A stretch of DNA of 64,000 nt from JAXMCI01 sp046349435 (GCA_046349435.1 JAXMCI010000024.1:48924-112923); one strand, 5' to 3'. Shown: positions 33,735 through 43,021, counted from the first letter of the stretch. Numbers and translations: made by a program. The notes: generated by a model not told the origin, from the letters alone.

Positions 33735-33749
33735 ACAAGATTCTCTTGT
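33735..33749. promoter_or_regulatory. Perfect palindrome, candidate operator
   Basis: ACAAGA-TTC-TCTTGT, a 15-bp perfect inverted repeat and locally A+T-rich, in the gap between the CocE-type hydrolase stop and the 68-residue gene. Position fits an operator for the small gene downstream on the minus strand. The binding protein is unknown. Confidence 0.4.
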
Positions 33750-33762
33750 GCCCGCCCTCCTG

Positions 33763-35793
33763 CTAGTTGAAGTCCCGGGGAATGCGCTCGCGCCAGCGGC
33801 GCGAGACGACCTTCGCGTCGTCCTCGAAGGCCTCCAGCCGGGCCTCGACGTGGAAATCGGCCTTGTCGGCCCGCATCAGGGTCCAGGTCTCGCTGCGCGT
33901 GCGCCAGGCGCCGCGGCCGATGGCGATGGTGGTCGCGATCTCGATCTCCGCCGACAGCGGGTCGTCGTCGCGGATGCGGTAGGTCTCGCGATGGACGTAG
34001 TCCGTCTCCTGCCCGGTATGGTCGATCGTGAAATGGCCGTGATCGTCCTCGACATGGAGGGCCTGGGTTCCGGCCCCGATGTCGCGCTCGACCCAGCGGC
34101 GGTGTGATGCCGGACGATGGAAGGTCCGCGCCAGAGGCTCGGCGCCTTCGGGGGCCGGGAAATCCGGCAGGCTCGCATCCTCGGCCCGGGGCTCCCGCAC
34201 CGGCAGCGCGAGCCGGCTGGCGGCGGTGAAGACGGTCAACGTCGCCGGCTCGGGCGAGGGCCAGGCGATCGGCCAGTAGGTCGTGGAGATCGCGACGCGG
34301 ATGCGGCTGCCGGCGGCGAAGGCATGGGCGACGTCGTTGAGCTGCACCGTCACGCGGGTGCGCTTGCCGGGCTCGAGCGCCTCGGGCCGCTCGTGGCTGT
34401 CGCGATGCGCGAGGTTCAGCAGCCCGTAGGTGACCCGGGCCGAGGCGCCGTCGGCCAGCACCTCGTTGAGGCGGACCGCGACGAAGGCGGCCGGCCGGTC
34501 GACCGCCAGGTCGAGGACGACCTGCGGCGCGCCGAGGATCTCGAGCCGCGCGGGCAGCGGCTCGCTGTCGAAGACCAGCGACCGGCCGTCGTCCAGGCGC
34601 TGGTCGCAGGGCAGGTCCGGATCGACGCCGGAACCGCTCCAGATGCCCGAGCACTCGCCGAGCGATTGCGGCGAGCAGGTGCGGAGCGCGCGCTCGCGGC
34701 CCGGCGCCGGGGACAGGCGTCCGTCGCCGTCGAGCGCCAGGACGTGGCTCCCGATGCTCGGGCTGGGCCAGCCCGGCTCGGCCACCCAGCGCCCGGCGCG
34801 ATGCTCGATGAAGGGCCGCGGCGCCGCCGGCTCCTGCATCCAGACACGGTACTGCGGCTCGTCCATGATGCCGGTCTCGATCCCCTTCAGCCACTTGTCC
34901 CACCAGCGCAGCGCCTCCTGCAGGAAGCCGATCTGCGGGCCCGGCCTGCCGAAATGCGGGTACTTGTGCGCCCACGGCCCGACCAGGCCCTTCTTCGGGC
35001 ATCGCAGGTTCGCCAGCATGCGCGGCACCGTGTTGGAGTAGCCGTCGGCCCAGCCGCTGACGAGGTAGACCGGGCATTCGATGGCGCCCCAGTCCTCGCA
35101 GATCGAGCCGTGCTTCCAGAACGCGTCGCGGCGCTGGTGCCGGAGCCAGTTGGCGACCAGCAGCGGCTCGTTGCGCAGCCGCTCCAGCCACCTCTCGCGC
35201 CAGGCGTCGCCGAGCAGCGCCCGGTCCGGCGTCCGCGCCATGTAGGCGAACATCACCGACGCCCAGCCGAGATTGTCGTTGAGCAGCGTGCCGCCCATGA
35301 AGTGGATGTCGTCGGCATAGCGGTCGTCGGTCGAGCAGAGCGAGATGACGGCCTTCAGTGCCGGCGGGCGGCGCGCGGCGACCTGCAGGCCGTTGAAGCC
35401 GCCCCAGGAGATGCCGATCATCCCGACCGCGCCGGTGCACCAGGGCTGCGCGGCGATCCACCGCAGCACCTCCAGGCAGTCGTCCTGCTCCTGCCGGAGA
35501 TACTCGTCATCGAGCAGCCCGTCCGATTCGCCGGAGCCGCGCATGTCGACCCGGATGCAGGCATAGCCGTTGCCGGCGAAATAGGGGTGGGTGAGCTGGT
35601 CGCGCTCGGCCGTCCCGTCGCGCTTGCGGTAGGGCAGGTACTCGAGGATCGCCGGCACCGGGCTCCGCTCGGCATCGGCCGGCAGCCATAGCCGCGCGGC
35701 GAGCCGGCAGCCGTCGGGCAGCGCGATGAAGAGGTTCTCGATCTCGCGCACCTCGCGCGGAAACTGGGTGACGATGTCCATCGGGGGTCCCAT
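33763..35793 (-). CDS. CocE/NonD family hydrolase (X-Pro dipeptidyl-peptidase S15-like)
   Basis: A 676-residue alpha/beta hydrolase. The nucleophile Ser is in GISWGGFNG (about residue 130), with acid and base candidates in GWADGYSN and GPWAHKYPH, followed by the C-terminal jelly-roll domain typical of CocE and S15 enzymes (SRIRVAISTTYWPIAWPSPE). RVDMRGSGESDG precedes the nucleophile as expected. Members cleave esters or amides and the substrate is not predictable. No signal peptide. The start is the first ATG (MGPPMDIV); the second, 12 bp on, is also possible. Confidence 0.9.
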   Translation of the reverse strand: MGPPMDIVTQFPREVREIENLFIALPDGCRLAARLWLPADAERSPVPAILEYLPYRKRDGTAERDQLTHPYFAGNGYACIRVDMRGSGESDGLLDDEYLRQEQDDCLEVLRWIAAQPWCTGAVGMIGISWGGFNGLQVAARRPPALKAVISLCSTDDRYADDIHFMGGTLLNDNLGWASVMFAYMARTPDRALLGDAWRERWLERLRNEPLLVANWLRHQRRDAFWKHGSICEDWGAIECPVYLVSGWADGYSNTVPRMLANLRCPKKGLVGPWAHKYPHFGRPGPQIGFLQEALRWWDKWLKGIETGIMDEPQYRVWMQEPAAPRPFIEHRAGRWVAEPGWPSPSIGSHVLALDGDGRLSPAPGRERALRTCSPQSLGECSGIWSGSGVDPDLPCDQRLDDGRSLVFDSEPLPARLEILGAPQVVLDLAVDRPAAFVAVRLNEVLADGASARVTYGLLNLAHRDSHERPEALEPGKRTRVTVQLNDVAHAFAAGSRIRVAISTTYWPIAWPSPEPATLTVFTAASRLALPVREPRAEDASLPDFPAPEGAEPLARTFHRPASHRRWVERDIGAGTQALHVEDDHGHFTIDHTGQETDYVHRETYRIRDDDPLSAEIEIATTIAIGRGAWRTRSETWTLMRADKADFHVEARLEAFEDDAKVVSRRWRERIPRDFN

Positions 35794-35917
35794 GTCGCTG
35801 TGGCGGGCCGGCGCGTCGCGGCTGCCGATCCTAGGGCGCGGTCCGGTGCCGTCCAGTGACTCCTGCGCGCGGAGCGGCGCGTCTCGCCAGCGGCGGCAGG
35901 GCGGCTATAGTGCGGCG

Positions 35918-36817
35918 ATGCACACCCCACCCCCGACGGGCAGCCGGGCGACCGCGCTCGCGCTGCTCTGCAGCGTCATGCTGCTCTGGGGCCTCAACTG
36001 GCCGATCATGAAGGTGACGCTGGCGGAGGTGCCGGCGATCTGGTTCTGCGCCGCGCGCATGGCGATGGCGTCGCTCTCGCTGTTCGCGCTGCAGGCGGCG
36101 CTGGGCGCGATCCGGCTGCCGAAGCGGGCCGATCTCGCCGTGCTCGCCAGCACCGGCATCCTGCAGATCGCCATCCAGAACGCCTGCATCAACCTCGCCC
36201 TGCAGCGCGTCCCGGCCGGCCGCGCCTCGGTGCTGGCCTATGCGACGCCGCTCTGGGTGCTGCCCGGGGCGGCGCTGCTGCTCGGCGAGAAGGTGACGGG
36301 CCGGCGGCTCGCGGCGCTGGTGCTGGGTCTCGCCGGCCTGCTGCTGCTGTTCAACCCGGCGAGCCTCGACTGGAGCGACGGGCGGGCGCTCTCCGGCAAC
36401 GCCCTGCTGCTCGCCGCCTCGCTCGCCACCGCCGTGCCGCTGCTGCATATGCGCCGCCACCGCTGGCATGCGACGGCGTTCGAGATGGCGCCGTGGCAAT
36501 GCGGCCTGGCGGCGGTGGTGGTGACGCCGATCGCCCTGCTGGCGGAGGGCACGCCGGCGGTCACCTGGCACCCGCTGCTCGGCCTCGCCTTCCTCTACGC
36601 GGCGATCCCCTGCACCGCCTTCGGCATGTGGGCGATGACCCGCTTCACCCGGGCGCTGCCGGCGATGACCACGGCGCTCGGGCTGCTCGGCGTGCCGCTG
36701 GTCGGCGTGCTGAGCTCGGCCGTGGCGCTGGGCGAGCCGATCACCGCGACGCTGGTGGCCGCCCAGCTGCTGATCGCCGCCGGCGTCGTCATCGGCACGT
36801 CGAGCCGCGACGGCTGA
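35918..36817 (+). CDS. EamA/DMT family transporter
   Basis: A 299-residue inner-membrane protein with ten hydrophobic helices in two EamA repeats (about 14-140 and 155-290). Typical motifs: LLWGLNWPIMKV near the start, ASVLAYATPLWVLPGAALLL and GEKVTGRRLAALVLGLAG. Such proteins export amino acids or other small metabolites; the substrate is unknown. Divergent from the CocE-type gene, with a possible promoter TATAGT just before the start. Confidence 0.87.
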   Translation: MHTPPPTGSRATALALLCSVMLLWGLNWPIMKVTLAEVPAIWFCAARMAMASLSLFALQAALGAIRLPKRADLAVLASTGILQIAIQNACINLALQRVPAGRASVLAYATPLWVLPGAALLLGEKVTGRRLAALVLGLAGLLLLFNPASLDWSDGRALSGNALLLAASLATAVPLLHMRRHRWHATAFEMAPWQCGLAAVVVTPIALLAEGTPAVTWHPLLGLAFLYAAIPCTAFGMWAMTRFTRALPAMTTALGLLGVPLVGVLSSAVALGEPITATLVAAQLLIAAGVVIGTSSRDG

Positions 36818-36823
36818 TCCCGC

Positions 36824-37285
36824 TCAGTGCTTGCGCGGCCAGGCGGCCAGGCCGGCGCGGCCGGCCGGCGTCATCCCGGCGGCGGCCGTGGCGACGACCT
36901 CCTGGATCGCGGTCCCCAGCGCCGCGTGGCGGCCCTGCACCTCCTGCATCGCCCGGCGCAGCGCGGCCGGGTCGAACGGCTCGGCGCGCAGCGCATCCCG
37001 CATCCGGTCCTGGGCGGCGCGGAACTCGTCGAGCGCCGCGGCGATGCCGCCGCTCGCCGCCTGCATGGCGGCGCGCAGCCGGTCGCCGTCGGCCTGCGGC
37101 AGGCTGGCGGCCAGCCGCTCGATGCGCTCGGCCGGGGTCGGCGGCGTCGCCTCGGCCGGGCCGCGCAGCAGGTGCGCGACCAGCAGCGCCGCGAGGAAGA
37201 CGTTGAGCCCGACCGAGAAGGCCAGCGCCCAGCGCCGGCGCTCGCCGGCGATGCGCCAGCGCTCGCCGCCCAGCGCCGCGGTCAT
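36824..37285 (-). CDS. Periplasmic heavy-metal-sensor/CpxP-like protein
   Basis: A 153-residue membrane-anchored protein: one N-terminal helix (WALAFSVGLNVFLAALLVAHLL, about residues 19-40), then a helical periplasmic part (DRLRAAMQAASGGIAAALDE, RRAMQEVQGRHAALGTAIQE) like the Spy/CpxP/CnrX-type metal or stress sensors. Its ATG overlaps the stop of the anti-sigma-like gene (ATGA). Third member of an ECF sigma cassette, so it probably monitors the envelope for that system. Confidence 0.75.
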   Translation of the reverse strand: MTAALGGERWRIAGERRRWALAFSVGLNVFLAALLVAHLLRGPAEATPPTPAERIERLAASLPQADGDRLRAAMQAASGGIAAALDEFRAAQDRMRDALRAEPFDPAALRRAMQEVQGRHAALGTAIQEVVATAAAGMTPAGRAGLAAWPRKH

Positions 37286-37708
37286 TGGCCGAGCCCGGCG
37301 ATGCCGCCGTCCGGCATCAGCGCCGAGATGTCGAACGCCGCCGGCGCGGCCGGCCGGTCGAGGCTGGTGATGCCGACCAGGAAGCCGATCGCCGCCACGG
37401 TGGCGAAGGCGGCGAGGCTCGGCCAGGCCGGCGCCATCTCGTCCTTGCGCAGCCAGCCGAGCCAGGCGAAGCCGCTGCGCTGCGGCGGCAGGCGGTCGAG
37501 GCCGCGCAGCACCCGCGCGGCCGCGTCCGCGGCCACCACCGGATCGCAGCGGTCGAGCCAGGCGGCGAGCCGCCGCGCCTCCGCCAGGGCCGCCGGCCGC
37601 CCGGTCGGTGGCGGCCAGGCGCTCGGCGGCGGCGCGCTCGGCCGCCGGCCAGGCCTCCGGCCGGGGGCCGTGGATGTCGAGCAGACGCTGGAAGCGCTTC
37701 AGTTGCAT
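37282..37708 (-). pseudogene. Anti-sigma-like membrane protein with one frameshift
   Basis: The ATG at 37708 follows GGAGGGATCGA and opens MQLKRFQRLLDIHGPRPEAW. After AATDRAAGG the reading must shift by one base, then continues ALAEARRLAAWLDRCDPVVA, one membrane helix (LAAFATVAAIGFLVGITSL) and ends ISALMPDGGIAGLGQ at 37282. The layout (short cytoplasmic domain, one helix) and position right after an ECF sigma gene suggest an anti-sigma factor. The shift is in a GC-only run and may be a consensus error; if real, the sigma factor would be unrestrained. Confidence 0.6.
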
Positions 37709-37719
37709 TCGATCCCTCC

Positions 37720-38265
37720 CTAGATCGCCGCGAGTCTGGGTCGCAGCTTCTCGCGCAGGGCCCGGCGCGCCCGCACCAGCAGCGCCTCGACGCCGCCGAC
37801 GGTGGCCCCCAGCACGTCCGCGGTCTCGGCGTTGCTCAGCCCCTCGTAATAAGACAGCACCAGGGCCGCGCGTTGCCGTTCCGGCAGCTCGGCCAGCGCC
37901 GCGGCGACCAGCCGCGCCGTCTCGTCCTCGGCGATCGCGGCGGTGGCGTCGGGCGCGGTGTCGGGGGGGTCGCCGGCGGCGGCCAGCGGCACCGGCACCG
38001 GGCGGCGGCGGCGGTCGAGGCAGAGATTGACCAGCACGCGGTAGAGCCAGGTGGTGAAGGCCGCCGTCGGCCGCCAGCGCGGCGCGGTGCGCCAGACCCG
38101 CAGCCAGGCCTCCTGGACGACGTCCTCGGCCTCGGCGCCGTCCAGGTTCATGCGGCGGGCGATGCGCAGCGAGCGTTGCAGGTGGCGGCGCATCAGCACC
38201 CGGAAGGCGGCTTCGTGGCCGTCGGCGATGCGGGCCATGAGCACCTCGTCGGCCTCATCCTCCAT
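37720..38265 (-). CDS. ECF-type RNA polymerase sigma factor
   Basis: About 181 residues with region 2 (FRVLMRRHLQRSLRIARRMN, AEDVVQEAWLRVWR, FTTWLYRVLVNLCLD) and region 4 (LAELPERQRAALVLSYYEGL, SNAETADVLGATVGGVEALL). The start is ATG at 38265 or GTG two codons earlier. First gene of the cassette sigma, anti-sigma-like, periplasmic sensor. An upstream 33-residue ORF may be part of its leader. Target promoters cannot be read from the window. Confidence 0.9.
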   Translation of the reverse strand: MEDEADEVLMARIADGHEAAFRVLMRRHLQRSLRIARRMNLDGAEAEDVVQEAWLRVWRTAPRWRPTAAFTTWLYRVLVNLCLDRRRRPVPVPLAAAGDPPDTAPDATAAIAEDETARLVAAALAELPERQRAALVLSYYEGLSNAETADVLGATVGGVEALLVRARRALREKLRPRLAAI

Positions 38266-38301
38266 GGGCACCCATCGCCGGCTGGGGCGGGCGGCCGCCG
38301 C

Positions 38302-38403
38302 TCAGGAACGCGCATCATGCAGCGGGGCGCGGCGGCCGGCCAGATGCGCCGCGGCGGGCCGCGCCGGGGCAGCCCCGAGGCCCATCAAGGTCTTGTCGCT
38401 CAT
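38302..38403 (-). CDS. Small ORF (33 residues) upstream of the ECF sigma gene
   Basis: ATG with GGAGG eight bases upstream; peptide MSDKTLMGLGAAPARPAAAH continuing to a stop 37 bp before the sigma-factor start. Same strand, same likely transcript. The ribosome site is better than that of the sigma gene itself, so it may be a translated leader or a small protein of the cassette. No family recognised. Confidence 0.4.
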   Translation of the reverse strand: MSDKTLMGLGAAPARPAAAHLAGRRAPLHDARS

Positions 38404-38643
38404 CGTCACAACCTCCATCGCGGGCGCGCAGCACGCCGCCGGCCGGATCCGCACACCCTCATACCGGGTTGAACGGGCCAAGCGCGCGATCCCTGCGGCC
38501 GGGGACCGGCACCCTCCGGCGAGCGGGCGGCGTCGGGAATCGCCGGCAGCGCCGTTAACATCGCAAGCGGGCCCGCTGGCAGGAGCGGGCCGGGCGGCCG
38601 CCTGACGCGGCGGGCTGGGGCGACACCGACAGGATCGGACGAG

Positions 38644-39804
38644 ATGAAGGCGAGTTCCATCATCGCCGGCTTCGTGCTGGCCGCCGCCGCGGCCGGGCTC
38701 GGCTGGTACCTGATGCACCCCGGTGCCAAGCCGGGCAATGCCGCCGCCGGCCCGCCGCCGGCGGTGCCGGTCACGGCCGTGGCCGTCGAGGCGCGCGACG
38801 TCCCGGTCTACGTCACCGGCCTCGGCACGGTGCAGGCCTACAACAGCGTCACCGTGCATGTCCGGGTCGACGGCCAGCTCGACAAGGTCGCCTTCACCGA
38901 GGGCCAGGACGTCCGCCAGGGCGACCTGCTGGCGCAGATCGATCCGCGCCCCTTCCAGGCGGCGCTCGACCAGGCGCTGGCCAAGCAGGCGAGCGACCAG
39001 GCGCAGCTCGCCAACGCCAAGCTGGACCTCGAGCGCTTCAGCAACCTCGCCAGCCGCCAGTTCGCCTCGCGCCAGAGCGTCGACACGCAGAAGAGCGCGG
39101 TCGCCCAGCTCGAGGCGGCGCTGCGCGGCGACCAGGCCGCGATCGACAACGCCCGGGTGCAGCTCTCCTACGCCACGATCACCGCGCCGATCTCCGGGCG
39201 CACCGGCATCCGCATGATCGACCAGGGCAACATCGTCCATGCCAGCGACCAGACCGGGCTGGTGGTGATCACCCAGCTGCAGCCGATCTCGCTGATCTTC
39301 ACCCTGTCGCAGGACCGTCTGCCGGAGACCCGGCGCGGCATGTCCGGCGGCCCGCTCGAGGTGATCGCCTACGACCGCAGCGACACGACCCGGCTGGCCG
39401 AGGGCACGCTGGCGCTGGTCGACAACCAGGTCGACCCGGCGAGCGGCATGATCCGGCTGAAGGCCACCTTTCCCAACGCCGACCGGGCGCTGTGGCCGGG
39501 CCAGTTCGTCAACGCGCGGCTCACCGTCGCCGTCCACAAGGACGGGCTGACGGTGCCGGCGCCGGTGGTGCAGCGCGGCCCTCAGGGCACCTTCGCCTAC
39601 CTCATCAAGCCCGACCGCACGGTCGAGGCGCGGCCGATCAAGGTGACGCAGATCCAGGACGGCGTGGCGCTGATCGCCGAGGGGCTCGCCGCCGGCGACC
39701 AGGTGGTCGCCGACGGCCAGTACAAGCTGAAGCCCGGCAGCCGGGTGAAGGCGACCCTCGCCGAGCCGGCCCGGCTCGCCGCCGGCGAGGCCGGCGCATC
39801 GTGA
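38644..39804 (+). CDS. RND efflux pump periplasmic adaptor (MdtA/AcrA family)
   Basis: A 386-residue membrane-fusion protein. N-terminal membrane anchor (IIAGFVLAAAAAGLGWYLM), a barrel-sandwich domain (VRVDGQLDKVAFTEGQDVRQ, GDLLAQIDPRPFQAAL), an alpha-helical hairpin (about 110-170) and beta-barrel (ITAPISGRTGIRMIDQGNIV, LTVPAPVVQRG). It connects the inner-membrane pump encoded next to an outer-membrane channel not present here. Divergent from the ECF cassette. Confidence 0.93.
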   Translation: MKASSIIAGFVLAAAAAGLGWYLMHPGAKPGNAAAGPPPAVPVTAVAVEARDVPVYVTGLGTVQAYNSVTVHVRVDGQLDKVAFTEGQDVRQGDLLAQIDPRPFQAALDQALAKQASDQAQLANAKLDLERFSNLASRQFASRQSVDTQKSAVAQLEAALRGDQAAIDNARVQLSYATITAPISGRTGIRMIDQGNIVHASDQTGLVVITQLQPISLIFTLSQDRLPETRRGMSGGPLEVIAYDRSDTTRLAEGTLALVDNQVDPASGMIRLKATFPNADRALWPGQFVNARLTVAVHKDGLTVPAPVVQRGPQGTFAYLIKPDRTVEARPIKVTQIQDGVALIAEGLAAGDQVVADGQYKLKPGSRVKATLAEPARLAAGEAGAS

Positions 39805-39818
39805 GGGGTTTCGCGATC

Positions 39819-39858
39819 GCCCTCACCCTCCCTCCCTCTCCCGCCGGCGCTGGCGCGG
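39819..39858. repeat. Intergenic repeat, family 3, partial copy
   Basis: CGCCCTCACCCTCCCTCTCCC followed by a short G/C hairpin (CGCC..GGCG), in the 70-bp gap between adaptor and pump genes. It matches part of the longer element at 45870-45985. Placed inside an operon, it may form an mRNA hairpin between the two coding regions. Confidence 0.5.
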
Positions 39859-39874
39859 GGACGAAGGTGCCGCG

Positions 39875-42800
39875 ATGAACATCTCGCGGCCCTTCATCCT
39901 GCGGCCGGTCGCCACCTCCCTGCTGATGCTGGGGCTGCTGCTGGCCGGCATCGTGGCCTATCCGATGCTGCCGGTGGCGCCGCTGCCGCAGGTCGACTTC
40001 CCGACCATCCAGGTCAGCGCCAGCCTGCCCGGCGCCAACCCGGAGACCATGGCCTCGGCGGTGGCGACGCCGCTCGAGCGGCAGTTCGCCCAGATCCCCG
40101 GGGTCAGCCAGATGACCTCGACGAGCGGGCTGGGCAACAGCTCGATCACCATCCAGTTCGAGCTCGACCGCAACATCGACGCCGCCGCCCAGGACGTGCA
40201 GGCGGCGATCAACGCGGCCGGCGGCCAGCTGCCGAAGAACCTCCCGAACCCGCCGACCTACCGCAAGGTCAACCCGGCCGACTCGCCGATCCTGATCCTG
40301 GCGGCGCACTCCGACACCATCCCGCTGATCGAGGTCGACGATTTCGCCGACACCATCCTGGCGCAGCACATCTCGCAGATCCCCGGCATCGCGCAGGTGC
40401 TCGTCACCGGCGAGCAGAAGCCCTCGGTGCGGGTTCAGATCGACCCGGCCAAGGCGGCGGCCGTCGGCCTCGGGCTGGAGGAGATCCGGGCGGTGCTGGC
40501 GACCGCCACGGTCAACGCCCCGAAGGGCACCTTCGACGGGCCACGGCAGAGCTTCACCATCTACGACAACGACCAGCTGCTGCAGGCCCCGCAGTACGAC
40601 GACGTCGTGCTCGCCTACCGCAACGGGGCGCCGATCCGGGTGCGCGACATCGGCCGGGCCGTGGCCGGGCCGGAGAACGCCAAGCTGGCGGCCTGGCAGA
40701 ACGGCGCGCGCGGCGTCTCGCTGATCGTCTTCAAGCAGCCCGGCGCCAACGTCATCGAGACCGCGGACCGGGTGAAGGCCGAGCTGCCGAAGCTGCGCCA
40801 GTCGATCCCGCCGGCGATCGCCATCGACACCATCGCCGACCGCACCCAGACGATCCGCGCCGCCGTCTCCGACGTGCAGCTCACCTTGGCCCTGACGGCC
40901 GGGCTGGTGGTGATGGTGATCTTCCTCTTCCTCAGGCAGTTCTGGGCGACGGCGATCCCCAGCGTGACGGTGCCGCTGGCGCTGCTCGGCACCGCCGGGC
41001 TGATGTATCTCGCCGGATTCAGCCTCGACAACCTCTCGCTGATGGGCCTCACCATCGCGGTCGGCTTCGTCGTCGACGACGCCATCGTGATGATCGAGAA
41101 CATCATGCGCCACATCGAGGAGGGCGAGCGCCCGCTCGACGCGGCGCTGAAGGGCGCCGGCGAGATCGGCTTCACCATCCTGTCGATCAGCCTGTCGCTG
41201 GTCGCGGTGTTCATCCCGCTGCTGCTGATGGGCGGCATCGTCGGCCGACTGCTCCGCGAGTTCGCCGTCACCGTGACCATGGCGATCTGCTTCTCCGCCT
41301 TCGTCTCGCTGACGCTGACGCCGATGCTCTCGGCGCTGGTGCTGTCGAGCGCGAAGACGAAGCGGCACGGCCGCCTCTACCGCGCCTCCGAGGCGGCGTT
41401 CGACTGGCTGCTCGGGCGCTACGAGGCCGGGCTGCGCTGGGCGCTGGCACACCGGCCGATCATGCTCGGCCTGCTGCTGCTGACCATCGCCGCCACCGTC
41501 GCGCTCTATGCCGGCATCCCGAAGGGCTTCTTCCCGCAGCAGGACACCGGCTTCCTCTACGGCTTCTCGGAAGCGGCGCAGGACACCTCCTTCGCCGCCA
41601 TGGCGACGAAGCAGCGGCAGCTCGCGGCGATCGTCCAGGCCGATCCCGACGTCGCCGGCTACGTCTCGGCGATCGGCCCGTCGGGCGGCTCGCCCTCGAC
41701 CAACACCGGGCGCATGTACATCACGCTGAAGCCGCGCGACCAGCGCAAGGCCTCGGCGACCCAGATCATCGATCGGCTGCGGCCGAAGCTGGCTGAGGTC
41801 GAGGGCGCCGCCCTCTTCCTGCAGCCCACGCAGGACATCAATGTCGGCGGCCGGCTGAGCCGCACCCAGTACCAGTACACGCTGCAGGACGCCGATCTCG
41901 GCGAGCTCGATTCCTGGGCGCCGCGCATGCTGGAGACGCTGAAGCGCCTGCCCGAGCTGCAGGACGTCGCCTCGGACCAGCAGACCGGGGCGCCGACCGT
42001 CACCATGACGATCGACCGCGACACCGCGGCCCGCTTCGGCATCCAGCCGCAGCTGATCGACGACACCCTCAACGACGCCTACGGGCAGCGCCAGGTGGCG
42101 CAGTACTTCACCCAGCTCAGCCAGTACCACGTCATTCTCGAGGTCGACCCGCGCGACCAGGCCGACCCCGCCTCGCTCGACAAGATCTACCTGAAGTCGC
42201 CGATCACCGGCGAGCAGGTGCCGCTCAGCGTCTTCGTCCACCTCGACACCGAGAAGACGGCCAACCTCTCGATCAGCCACCAGGGCCAGTTCCCCGCCGT
42301 CACCCTGTCCTTCAACCTCAGCCCCGGCACGACGCTGGGCCAGGCGGTCACGGCGATCCAGAAGGCCGAGGCCTCGATCGGCAAGCCGGCGACGCTGAGC
42401 GGCACCTTCCAGGGGACCGCCCAGGCCTTCCAGTCCTCGCTCTCGACCATGCCGCTGCTGATCGCGGCGGCGCTGGTCGTCGTCTACCTCATCCTCGGCA
42501 TGCTCTACGAGAGCACCATCCACCCGCTGACCATCCTGTCCACCCTGCCCTCGGCGGGGCTCGGCGCGCTGCTGGTGCTGCAGTTCTTCGGCTTCGGGCT
42601 CGACGTCATCGGCCTGATCGGCATCATCCTGCTGATCGGCATCGTCAAGAAGAACGGCATCATGATGATCGACTTCGCGCTGGAGGCCGAGCGCAACCAG
42701 GGCCTGTCGCCCGAGGATGCGATCTTCCGCGCCTGCGTGCTGCGCTTCCGGCCGATCATGATGACGACCATGGCGGCGCTGTTCTCCGGCCTGCCGCTGA

Positions 42801-43021
42801 TGCTGGGCAGCGGCATGGGCTCCGAGTTCCGCCGCCCGCTCGGCTACGCCATCGTCGGCGGGCTGCTGGTCAGCCAGGCGATGACCCTGTTCACCACGCC
42901 GGTGATCTATCTCTATCTCGACGGGCTCAGCCGCTGGATAGCCCGGCGCCGCCGCGCCGCGCCCCGGCTGTCGCCGGTCGCGGCAGGCCCGGCGCCGGCC
43001 GAGCGCCGGGCGGCGGAGTAG
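39875..43021 (+). CDS. RND multidrug efflux pump, inner-membrane transporter (MdtB/C-like)
   Basis: A 1048-residue HAE1-type proton antiporter with 12 helices and two large periplasmic loops. TM4 carries the proton-relay Asp pair in VGFVVDDAIVMIENI and TM10 the Lys in IVKKNGIMMIDFALEAE. The N-terminus MNISRPFILRPVATSLLM is typical. Most similar by eye to MdtB/MdtC. The single pump gene implies a homotrimer; no outer-membrane factor gene follows. Confidence 0.95.
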   Translation: MNISRPFILRPVATSLLMLGLLLAGIVAYPMLPVAPLPQVDFPTIQVSASLPGANPETMASAVATPLERQFAQIPGVSQMTSTSGLGNSSITIQFELDRNIDAAAQDVQAAINAAGGQLPKNLPNPPTYRKVNPADSPILILAAHSDTIPLIEVDDFADTILAQHISQIPGIAQVLVTGEQKPSVRVQIDPAKAAAVGLGLEEIRAVLATATVNAPKGTFDGPRQSFTIYDNDQLLQAPQYDDVVLAYRNGAPIRVRDIGRAVAGPENAKLAAWQNGARGVSLIVFKQPGANVIETADRVKAELPKLRQSIPPAIAIDTIADRTQTIRAAVSDVQLTLALTAGLVVMVIFLFLRQFWATAIPSVTVPLALLGTAGLMYLAGFSLDNLSLMGLTIAVGFVVDDAIVMIENIMRHIEEGERPLDAALKGAGEIGFTILSISLSLVAVFIPLLLMGGIVGRLLREFAVTVTMAICFSAFVSLTLTPMLSALVLSSAKTKRHGRLYRASEAAFDWLLGRYEAGLRWALAHRPIMLGLLLLTIAATVALYAGIPKGFFPQQDTGFLYGFSEAAQDTSFAAMATKQRQLAAIVQADPDVAGYVSAIGPSGGSPSTNTGRMYITLKPRDQRKASATQIIDRLRPKLAEVEGAALFLQPTQDINVGGRLSRTQYQYTLQDADLGELDSWAPRMLETLKRLPELQDVASDQQTGAPTVTMTIDRDTAARFGIQPQLIDDTLNDAYGQRQVAQYFTQLSQYHVILEVDPRDQADPASLDKIYLKSPITGEQVPLSVFVHLDTEKTANLSISHQGQFPAVTLSFNLSPGTTLGQAVTAIQKAEASIGKPATLSGTFQGTAQAFQSSLSTMPLLIAAALVVVYLILGMLYESTIHPLTILSTLPSAGLGALLVLQFFGFGLDVIGLIGIILLIGIVKKNGIMMIDFALEAERNQGLSPEDAIFRACVLRFRPIMMTTMAALFSGLPLMLGSGMGSEFRRPLGYAIVGGLLVSQAMTLFTTPVIYLYLDGLSRWIARRRRAAPRLSPVAAGPAPAERRAAE

